From the NCBI GenBank assembly GCA_003255065.1, contig QAOA01001695.1, positions 136,920 through 200,919 on the forward strand: DNA of 64,000 nt, read 5' to 3'. The first letter of the stretch is position 1, and each line of letters starts with the position of its first letter. The translations under genes were made by a program, and so were the position numbers. This document shows, piece by piece, positions 49,701-61,259 of this stretch. The notes beneath the pieces are model-generated. The model was not told the origin of the DNA. It did no database searches and saw only the letters and a program-made list of their open reading frames with translations. Source of the stretch: Cercis canadensis. Lineage: Eukaryota; Streptophyta; Magnoliopsida; Fabales; Fabaceae.

Positions 49701-52498
49701 TTCGGTTAATCCCTGTTTCTGACTTAGATATTTTTCTTCTGGTTCACTGTATTTGGGACGGGTCTGTTTCCTGGTGAGTCACTATATTTGCCCCGGGAGC
49801 CTGTTACGGTTCATCCTTGTCTCTAACTTGGATATTTTCCTTGTGGATCACTTTATCTGGGACAGGACTGTTTCCTGGTGATTCACTATATCTGCCCCGA
49901 GACCTTCTTTCGGTTCATCCCTTTTTCTGAGTCGGATATTTTTCTTATGGTTCACTGTATCTGTGATGGGAATGTTTCCTGGTGAGTCACTATATCTACC
50001 CCGGGACCCTGTTTCGGTACATCCTTGTATCTGTGTCCGATATTTTTGTTATGGGTCACTGTATCTGGGACGGGACTGTTTCCGTGTGAGTCACTAAATC
50101 TGCCCAGGGATCCTGTTTCGGTTCATCCCTATATCTGAGTCAGATATTTTTCTTATGGTTCACTGTATTTCGGACAGGACTGTTTCCTGGTGAGTCACTA
50201 TATTTACCTCGGGACCCTGTTTCGGTTCATTACTGTTTCTTACTGGTATATTTTTTTTTTTGTGAATCACTGTATTTGGGACTGGACTGTTTGCTGGTGA
50301 GTCACTATCTATGCGCCTAGACCTTGTTTCGGTTCATCCCTGTTTCTGACTCAGATATTTTTCTCTTGGATCACTATATCTGGGACAGGACTATTTCCTG
50401 GTGAGTCACTATATCTGTCCTGGGATCCTGTTTCAGCTCATCCCTATATTTGAGTCAGATATTTTTCTTATGATTCACTGTATTTGGGACAAGACTGTTT
50501 CCTGGTAAGTCAATATATTTCGCCGGGGCCCTTGTTTCGGTTATCCTTGTTTTTGACTTGGATATTTTTCTTATTGTTCACAGTATCTGGGACGGGACTG
50601 TATCCTGGTGAGTCACTATATGTGGACCAGGACCCTGTTTCGGTTCATCTGTATGTCTGACACAGATATTTTTATTGTGGATCACTGTATCTGGCATGGG
50701 ACTATTTTCCGGTGAGTCACTATATCTACCCCGGGACCCTGTTTCGGTTCATCCATGTTTCTGACTCGGATATTTTTCTCATGGTTCATTGTATCTGGGA
50801 CGAGACTGTTTTCTTGTGAGTCACTATATCTGCACCGGGACCCGGTTTCGGTTCATCCATTATTCTGCCTCGGATATTTGTCTTATGGTTCACTGTATCT
50901 GCGACGAGACTGTTTCCTAGTGAGTCACTATATATGCCCCGGGAACCTGTTTCGGTTCATCCCTGTTTCTGACTGGGATATTTTTCTTATTGTTCACTGT
51001 ATCTGGGACGGGACTGTTTCCTGGTGAGTCACTATATGTGGACCGGGACCCTATTTCAATTCATCAATGTTTCTGCCTCGGATATTTTTCTTATGGTTCA
51101 TTGTATCTGCGACGGGTCTGTTTGCTAGTGAGTCACTATATCTGCCCCGGGACCGTATTTCAGTTCCACCCTATTTCTGACTTTGATATTTTTCTTAGTT
51201 TGCACTGTATCTGGGACAGGTCTGTTTCCTGGTGAGTCACTACATCTGCCCCGGGACCCTGTTTCGTTACATCCTTGTTTCTGCCTCGAATATTTTTCTT
51301 ATGGTTCACTAAATCTGGGAAGAGACTGTTCCCAGGTGAGTCATTATATCTGCCCCAAGACAATGTTTCGCTTCATCCATGTTTGTGCCTGAGAAATTTT
51401 TCTTTAGGTTCACTGTATCTTGGACGGGACAGTTTTCTGGTAAGTCACTATATCTGCCCCGGAACCCTGTTTCGGTACATCCTTGTATCTGAGTCCGATA
51501 TTTTTGTTATGGCTCACTGTATCTAGGACGGGAGGGTTTCCTTGTGAGTCTCTAAATCTGCCCCGGTACCCTGTTTCGGTTCATCCCTATATCTGAGTCA
51601 GATATTTTTCTTATGGTTCACTGTATCTGGGACGGGACTGTTTCCTGCTGAGTCACTATATTTACCTTGGGACCTTGTTTCAGTTCATTACTGTTTCTGA
51701 CTCGGATATTTATCTTTTGGATCACTGTATCTGGGACGGCATTGTTTACTGGTGAGTCATTATATCTTCCCGGAACCCTATTTCGGTTCATCCCTATTTC
51801 TGACTTGGATATTTTTCTTATGGTTTACTTTATCCGGGACGGGACTGTTTCCTGGTGAGTCACTATATTTGCCTCAGGACCGTGTTTCTGTTCATTACTG
51901 TTTCTGGCTCGGATATTTTTCTTGTGAATCACTGTATTTGGGACGGCACTGTATCCTGGAGAGTCACTAAATCTGCCCCTGGACCTTGTTTCGGTTCATC
52001 CTTGTATCTGACTCGTATATTTTTCTCTTGGATCACTGTATCTAGGACGGGACTATTTCCTGGTGAGTCACTATATCTGCCCTGGGACCCTGTTTCGGTT
52101 CATCCCTATATCTGAGTCAAATATTTTTCTTATGGTTCACTGAATTTGGGACGGGACTGTTTCTTGGTGAGTCACTATATTTACCTCGGGACCCTATTTC
52201 GGATCATTACTGTTTCTGGCTCGAATATTTTTCTCTTGGATCACTGTATCTGGGACGGGACTGTTTCTTAGTGAGTCACTATATTTTCCTCGGGACCCTA
52301 TTTCGGTTCATTACTATTTCTGGCTCGGATATTTTTCTTGTCAATCATTTTAATTGGGACGGCAATGTTTCCTGGAGAGTCACTATTTCTCCCCCTGGAC
52401 CTTCTTTCGTTTCATTCCTGTTTCTAACTCAGATATTTTTCTCTTGGATCACTATATCTAGGACGGGACTATTTCCTGGTGAGTCACTATATCTGCCC

Positions 52499-55400
52499 TG
52501 GGACCCTGTTTCGGTTAATCTTTGTTTCTGACTCGGATATTTTTCTCTTGGATCACTGTATTTGGGACGGGACTGTTTCCTGGCAAGTCATTATATTTTC
52601 CTCGGGACCCTATTTCGGTTCATTAATATTTCTGGCTCGGATATTTTTCTTGTCAATCACTATATCTGGGACGGCAATGTTTCCTGGAGAGTCACTATTT
52701 CTGCCCCTGGACCTTGTTTCGTTTCATTCCTGTTTCTGACTCGGATATTTTTCTCTTGGATCACTGTATCTGGGACGGAACTGTTTCCTTGTGATTCACT
52801 ATATCTGCCCCTGGACCTTCTTTCGGTTCATCCCTTTTTCTGACTCGGATATTTCTCTTATGATTCACTGTATCTGGGATGGGAATGCTTCCTGGTGAGT
52901 CATTAAATCTGCTCCGGGACCCTGTTTCGGTACATCCTTGTATTTGTGTCGGATATTTTTGTTATGGATCACTGTATCTGGGACGGGACTGTTTCCTTGT
53001 GAGTCACTAAATCTGCCCAGGGATTCTGTTTCGGTTCATACCTATATCTGAGTCAGATATTTTTCTTATGGTTCACTGTATTTCGGACAGGACTGTTTTC
53101 TGGTGACTCACTATATTTACCTCGGGACCTTGTTTCGGTTCATTACTGTTTCTGACTGGTATGTTTTTCTTGTGAATCACTGTATTTGGGACTGGACTGT
53201 TTGATGGTGAGTCACTATCTATGCGCCTAGACCTTGTTTCGGTTCATCCCTGTTTCTGACTCGGATATTTTTCCCTTAGATCACTATATATGGGACAGGA
53301 CTATTTCCTGGTGAGTCACTATATCTGTCCTGGGATCCTGTTTCAGTTCATCCCTATATTTGAGTCAGATATTTTTCTTATGGTTCACTGTATTTGGGAC
53401 AAGACTGTTTCCTAGGACCGTATATCTGCCCTGGGACCGTATTTCAGTTCCACCTTGTTTCTGACTTTGATATTTTTCTTATTTTGCACTGTATCTGGGA
53501 CGGGTCTGTTTCCTGGTGAGTCACTATATCTGCCCTGGGACCCTGTTTCGGTACATCCTTGTTTCTGCCTCGAATATTTTTCTTATGGTTCACTAAATCT
53601 GGGAAGAGACTGTTTCCAGGTGAGTCATTATATCTGCCCCAGGACAATGTTTCGGTTCATCCCTGTTTGTGCCTGAGATATTTTTCTTTAGGTTCACTGT
53701 ATCTTGGATGGGACAGTTTTCTGGTAAGTCACTATATCTGCCCCGGAACCCTGTTTCGGTACATCCTTGTATCTGAGTCCGATATTTTTGTTATGGCTCA
53801 CTGTATCTAGGACGGGAGGGTTTCCTTGTGAGTCTCTAAATCGGCCCCGGTACCCTGTTTCGGTTCATCCCTATATCTGAGTCAGATATTTTTCTTATGG
53901 TTCACTGTATCTGGGATGGGACTGTTTCCTGCTGAGTCAATATATTTACCTTGGGACCTTGTTTCAGTTCATTACTGCTTCTGACTCGGATATTTTTCTC
54001 TTGGATCACTGTATCTGGGACGACACTGTTTCCTGGTGAGTCATTATATCTTCCCCGGAACCCTATTTCGGTTCATCCCTGTTTCTGATTCGGATATTTT
54101 TCTTGTCAATCACTGTAATTGGGACGGCAATGTTTCCTGGAGAGTCACTATTTCTGCCCCTGGACCTTCTTTCGTTTTATTCCTGTTTCTGACTCAGATA
54201 TTTTTCTCTTGGATCACTTTATCTGGGACGGGACTATTTCCTGGTGAGTCACTATATCTGCCCTGGGACCCTGTTTCGGTACATCCTTGTTTCTGCCTCG
54301 AATATTTTTCTTATGGTTCACTAAATCTGGGAAGAGACTGTTTCCAGGTGAGTCATTATATCTGCCCCAGGACAATGTTTCAGTTCATCCCTGTTTGTGC
54401 CTGAGATATTTTTCTTTAGGTTCACTGTATCTTGGACGGGACAGTTTTCTGGTAAGTCACTATATCTGCCCCGGAACCCTGTTTCGGTACATCCTTGTAT
54501 CTGAGTCCGATATTTTTGTTATGGCTCACTGTATCTAGGACGGGAGGGTTTCCTTGTGAGTCTCTAAATCGGCCCCGGTACCCTGTTTCGGTTCATCCCT
54601 ATATCTGAGTCAGATATTTTTCTTATGGTTCACTGTATCTGGGACGGGACTGTTTCCTGCTGAGTCAATATATTTACCTTGGGACCTTGTTTCAGTTCAT
54701 TACTGCTTCTGACTCGGATATTTTTCTCTTGGATCACTGTATCTGGGACGACACTGTTTCCTGGTGAGTCATTATATCTTCCCCGGAACCCTATTTCGGT
54801 TCATCCCTGTTTCTGATTCGGATATTTTTCTTGTCAATCACTGTAATTGGGACGGCAATGTTTCCTGGAGAGTCACTATTTCTGCCCCTGGACCTTCTTT
54901 CGTTTTATTCCTGTTTCTGACTCAGATATTTTTCTCTTGGATCACTATATCTGGGACGGGACTATTTCCTGGTGAGTCACTATATCTGCCCTGGGACCCT
55001 GTTTCGGTACATCCTTGTTTCTGCCTCGAATATTTTTCTTATGGTTCACTAAATCTGGGAAGAGACTGTTTCCAGGTGAGTCATTATATTTGCCCCAGGA
55101 CAATGTTTCGGTTCATCCTTGTTTGTGCCTGAGATATTTTTCTTTAGGTTCACTGTATCTTGGACGGGACAGTTTTCTGGTAAGTCACTATATCTGCCCT
55201 GGAACCCTGTTTCTGTACATCCTTGTATCTGAGTCCGATATTTTTGTTATGGCTCACTGTATCTAGGACGGGAGGGTTTCCTTGTGAGTCTCTAAATCGG
55301 CCCCGGTACCCTGTTTCGGTTCATCCCTATATCTGAGTCAGATATTTTTCTTATGGTTCACTGTATCTGGGACGGGACTGTTTCCTGCTGAGTCACTATA

Positions 55401-56090
55401 TTTACCTTGGGACCTTGTTTCAGTTCATTACTGCTTTTGACTCGGATATTTTTCTCTTGGATCACTGTATCTGGGACGACACTGTTTCCTGGTGAGTCAT
55501 TATATCTTCCCCGGAACCCTATTTCGGTTCATCCCTGTTTCTGATTCGGATATTTTTCTTGTCAATCACTGTAATTGGGACGGCAATGTTTCCTGGAGAG
55601 TCACTATTTCTGCCCCTGGACCTTCTTTCGTTTTATTCCTATTTCTGACTCAGATATTTTTCTCTTGGATCACTATATCTTGGACGGGACTATTTCCTGG
55701 TGAGTCACTATATCTGCCCTGGGACCCTGTTTCGGTTAATCTCTGTTTCTGACTCGGATATTTTTCTCTTGGATCACTGTATTTGGGACGGGACTGTTTC
55801 CTGGCAAGTCACTATATTTTCCTCGGGACCCTATTTCGGTTCATTAATATTTCTGGCTCGGATATTTTTCTTGTCAATCACTATATATGGGACGGCAATG
55901 TTTCCTGGAGAGTCACTATTTCTGCCCCTGGACCTTGTTTCGTTTCATTCCTATTTCTGACTCGGATATTTTTCTCTTGGATCACTGTATCCGGGACGGA
56001 ACTGTTTCCTTGTGATTCACTATATCTGCCCCTGGACCTTTTTTCGGTTCATCCCTTTTTCTGACTCGGATATTTCTCTTATGGTTCACT
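52499..56090. repeat. Array segment repeated at about 3.22-kb spacing
   Basis: The run starting near 52499 (GGGACCCTGTTTCGGTTAAT...) recurs near 55721 with the same order of at least four variant monomers (spacing 3221 bp, about 31 monomers). The 728-bp triplet lies between, indicating duplication on a larger scale than the 7-mer. Confidence 0.75.
53537..55720. repeat. Higher-order repeat: three 728-bp (7-monomer) units
   Basis: Unit starts at 53537, 54265 and 54993, each beginning GGGACCCTGTTTCGGTACAT, and the third ends at 55720; spacing is exactly 728 = 7 x 104. The seven monomers differ clearly from each other while the three 7-mers differ at only scattered single bases, so this block amplified recently. 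Confidence 0.92.
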
Positions 56091-57599
56091 GTATCTGGGA
56101 TGGGAATGCTTCCTGGTGAGTCATTCAATCTGCCCCGGGACCCTGTTTCGGTACATCCCTATATCTGAGTCGGATATTTTTGTTATGGCTCACTGTATCT
56201 GGGACGGGACTGTATCCTTGTGAGTTACTAAATCTGCCCCGGGACCATGTGTCGGTTCATCCCTATATCTGAGTCAGATATTTTTCTTATGGTTCACTGT
56301 ATATGGGACGAGACAGTTTCATGGTGAGTCACTATATTTACCTCGGGACCCTGTTTCGGTTCGTTACAGTTTCTGACTGGTATATTTTTCTTGTGAATCA
56401 TTGTATTTGGGACTGGACTATTTCTTGGTGAGTCACTATCTCTACCCCTAGACCTTGTTTCGATTCATCCCTATTTCTGACTCGGATATTTTTCTCTTGG
56501 ATCAATGTATCTGGGACAGGACTATTTCCTGGTCAGTCACTATATCTGCCTTGGGACCCTGTTTCGGTTAATCCCTGTTTCTGACTTAGATATTTTTCTT
56601 TAGGTTCACTGTATCTGGGACGGGGCTGTTCCCTGGTGAGTCACTATATCTGCCCCGGGAGCCTGTTACGGTTCATCACTGTCTCTGACTCGGATATTTT
56701 TTTTGTGGATCACTGTATCTGGGACGGGACTGTTTCCTGGTGAGTCATTATATCTGCCACGGGACCCTCTTTCGGTTCATCCCTTTTTCTGACTCAGATA
56801 TTTTTCCTATGGTTCACTGTATCTGGGATACAACTGTTTCTTGCTGAGTCACTCTATCTCCCCCGGGACCCTGTTTCGGTTCATTACAGTTTCTGACTCG
56901 TATATTTTTCTCTTGGATCACTATATCTGGGACGGGACTATTTCCTGTTGAGTCACTATATCTACTCTGGGACCCTGTTTCGGTTAATCCCTGTTTCTGA
57001 CTTAGATATTTTTCTTCTGGTTCACTGCATTTGGGACGGGGCTGTTTCCTGGTGAGTCACTATATCTGCCCCGGGAGCCGGTTACGGTTCATCCCTGTCT
57101 CTGAGTCAGATATTTTTCTTGTGGATCACTGTATCTGGGACGGGACTGTTTCCTGGTGATTCACTATTTCTGCCCCGGGACCTTCTTTCTGTTCATCCCT
57201 TTTTTCTGACTCGGATATTTTTCTTATGGTTCACGGTATCTGGGATGGGAAGGTTTCCTGGCAAGTCACTATATCTGCGCCGGGACCCTGTTTCGGTACA
57301 TCCTTGTATCTGAGTCGGATTTTTTTATGATGGCTCACTGTATCTGGGACGGGACGGTTTCCTAGTGAGTCACTAAATCAGCCCCGGGACCCTATTTCGG
57401 TTCATCCTTATATCTGAGTCAGATATTTTTCTTATGGTTCACTGTATCTGGGACGGGACTATTAAATGATGAGTCACTATATTTACCTCGGGACCCTGTT
57501 TCGGTTCATAACAGTTTCTGACTGGTATATCTTTCTTGTGAATAACTGTATTTGGGACTGGACTGTTTCCTGGTGAGTCACTATCTCTGCCCCTAGACC

Positions 57600-59560
57600 T
57601 TGTTTCGGTTCATCCTAGTTTCTGACTCGGAAATTTTTCTTTTGGATCAATGTATCTAGGACGGGACTATTTCCTGGTGAGTCACTATATCTGCCCTGCG
57701 ACCCTGTTTCGGTTAATCCTTATTTCTGACTTAGATATTTTTCTTCTGGTTCGCTGTATCATGGAAGGGGCTGTTTCTTGGTGAGTCACTATATCTGCCC
57801 CAGGAGCCTGTTACGCTTCATCCCTGTCTCTGACTCGGATATTTTTCTTGTGGATCAGTGTATATGGGACGGGATTGTTTCCTGGTGAGTCACTATATCT
57901 GCCCCGGGACCCTCTTCCGGTTCATCCCTTTTTCAGACTCGGATATTTTTCCTATGGTTCACTGTATCTGGGACAGGACTGTTTCTTGGTGAGTCACTCT
58001 ATCTCCCCCGGGACCTTGTTTCGGTTCATTACAGTTTCTGACTCATAAATTTTTCTCTTGGATCACTATATCTGGGACGGGACTATTTCCTGGTGAGTTA
58101 CTATATTTGCCCTGGGACCCTGTTTCGGTTAATCCCTTTTTCTGACTTAGATATTTTTCTTCTGGTTCATTGTATCTGGGACGAGGCTGTTTCCTGGTGA
58201 GTCACTATATCTGCCCCGAGAGCCTGTTACGGTTCATCCTTGTCTCTGACTCGGATATTTTTCTTATGTATCACTGTTTCTGGGACGGGACTGTTTCCTA
58301 GTTATTCACTATATCTACCCCAGGACCTTCTTTCGGTTCATCCCTTTTTCTGACTCGGATATTTTTCTTATGGTTCACTATATCTGGGATGGGAATATTT
58401 CCTGGTGAGTCACTATATCTGCCCCCGGACCCTGTGTCGGTACATCCTTGTATCTGAGTCGGATTTTTTTGTTATGGCGCACTGTATATGGGACGGTTTC
58501 TTTGCGAGTCACTAAATCAGCCCCGAGACCCTATTTCGATTCATCACTATATCTGAGTCAGATATTTTTCTTATGGTTCACTGTATCTGGGACGGGACTG
58601 TTTCATGGTGAGTCACTATATTTACCTCGGGACCCTGTTTCGGTTCATAACAGTTTCTGACTGGTATATCTTTCTTGTGAATAACTGTATTTGGGACCGG
58701 ACTGTTTCCTGGTGAGTCACTATCTCTGCCCCTAGACCTTGTTTTGGTTCATCCCAGTTTCTGACTCGGATATTTTTCTCTTGGATCAATGTATCTGGGA
58801 CGGGACTATTTCATGGTGAGTCACTATATGTGCCCTGGGATCCTGTTTCGGTTAATCCTTATTTCTGACTTAGATATTTTTCTTCTTGTTCGCTGTATCT
58901 GGGACGGGGTTGTTTCTTGGTGAGTCACTATATCTGCCCCAGGAGCCTGTTACGGTTCATCCCTGTCTCTGACTCAGATATTTTTCTTGTGGATCAGTGT
59001 ATCAGAGACGGGATTGTTTCCTGGTGAGTCACTATATCTGCCCCGGTACCTTCTTTCGGTTCATCCCTTTTTCAGACTCGGATATTTTTCTTATGGTTCA
59101 CTGTATCTGGGACAGGACTGTTTCTTGGTGAGTCACTCTATCTCCCCCGGGACCCTGTTTCGGTTCATTATAGTTTCTGACTCGTAAATTTTTCTCTTGG
59201 ATCACTATATCTTGCACGGGACTATTTCCTGGTGAGTTACTATATTTGCCCTTGGACCCTGTTTCGGTTAATCCCTTTTTCTAACTTAGATATTTTTCTT
59301 CTGGTTCACTGTATCTGGGACGGGGCTGCTTCCTGGTGAGTCACTATATCTGCCCCGAGAGCTTGTTACGGTTCATCCCTGTCTCTGACTCGGATATTTT
59401 TCTTGTGTATCACTGTATCTGGGACGGGACTGTTTCCTAGTGATTCACTATATCTGCCCCAGGACCTTCTTTCGGTTCATCCCTTTTTCTGAGTCGGATA
59501 TTTTTCTTATGGTTCACTGTATCTGGGATGGGAATGTTTCCTGGTGAGTCACTATATCTA
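57600..59560. repeat. Array segment repeated at 1139-bp spacing (11 monomers)
   Basis: The monomer series around 57848-58048 recurs at 58987-59187 and in its flanks, spacing 1139 bp, about 11 monomers with small indels. Shared rare variants include CCCTTTTTCAGACTCGG and GTGTATC(A/T)-type changes. Confidence 0.75.
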
Positions 59561-61259
59561 CCCCGGGACCCTGTTTCGGTACATCCTTGTATCTGAGTCA
59601 GATATTTTTGTTATGGCTCACTGTATCTGGGATGAGACTATTTCCTTGTGAGTCACTATCTCTGCCCCTAGACCTTGTTTCGGTTCATCCCTGTTTCTGA
59701 CTCGGATATTTTTCTCTTGGATCACTGTATCTGGGACAGGACTATTTCATAGTGAGTCACTATATCTGCCCTGGGACCCTGTTTCTGACTTAGATATTTT
59801 TCTTCTGGTTCACTAAATCTGGGACGGGACTGTTTCCTGGCAAGTCGATATATTTGGCCCGGGACCATGTTTCGGTTAACCATGTTTCTGACTCAGATAT
59901 TTTTCTTATTGTTCACAGTATCTGGGACGGGACTGTATCCTTGTGAGTCACTATATGTGGACCGGGTCCCAGTTTCGGTTCATCTATATTTCTAACATAG
60001 ATTTTTTTTTCTTGTGAATCACTGTATTTGGGATGGCACTGTATCTTGGAGAGTCACTATATCTACCCCTGGACCTTGTTTCGGTTCATCCCTGTTTCTG
60101 ACTCGGATATTTTTCTCTTGGATCACTGTATCTTGGACGGGACTATTTCCTGGTGAGTCACTATATCTGCCCTGGGATCCTGTTTCAATTCATCCCTATA
60201 TCTGAGTCAAATATATTTTTTATGGTTCACTGTATCTGGGACGGGATTGTTTCCTGGTGAGTCACTATATTTACCTCGGGACCCTTTTTCGGTTCATTAC
60301 TGTTTCTGACTTAAATATTTTTTTCTTGAATCACTGTATCTAGGACGGGACTGTTTCCTGGTGAGTCACTATATTTTCCTCAGGACCCTATTTCGGTTCA
60401 TTACTATTTCTGGCTCGGTTATTTTTCTTGTCAATCATTGTATTTGGGACGACACTGTTTCCTGAAGAGTTACTATTTTAACCCCTGGACCTTGTTTCGT
60501 TTCATTTCTATTTCTGACTCGGATATTTTTCTCTTGGATAACTGTATGTGGACCGGGACCCTGTTTCGGTTCATCCATGTTTCAAACTCGGATATTTTTC
60601 TTGTGCATCACTGTATCTGGGACGGGACAGTTTTCTGGTAAGTCACTATATCGGCCCCAGGACCCTGTTTCTGTACATCCTTGTATCTGAGTCGGATATT
60701 TTTGTTATAGCTCACTGTATCTAGGACGGGAGTGTTTCCTTGTGAGTCTCTAAATCTGCCCCGGGACCCTGTTTCGGTTTATCCCTATATCTGAGTCTGA
60801 TATTTTTCTTACGGTTCACTGTACCTGGAACGGGACTGTTTCCTGCTGAGTCACTATACTTACGTCGGGACCCTGTTTCAGTTCATTACTGTTTCTGACT
60901 CGGATATTTTTCTCTTGGATCACTGTATCTGGGATGGCACTGTTTCCTCGTAAGTCATTATATCTTCCCCGAAACCCTATTTCGGTTCATCTCTGTTTCT
61001 GACTAAGATATTTTTCTTATGGTTTACTGTATCTGGGACGAGACTGCTTCCTGGTGAGTCACTATATTTGCCTCGGGACCCTGTTTCGGTTCAATACTGT
61101 TTCTCGATCGAATAATTTACTTGTGAATCACTGTATTTAGGACGACACTGTATCCTGGAGAGTCACTATATCTGCCCCTGGACCTTGTTTCGGTTCATCC
61201 CTGTTTCTGACTCAGATATTTTTCTTATGGTTCACTTTATCTGCGACGGGTGTGTTTCC

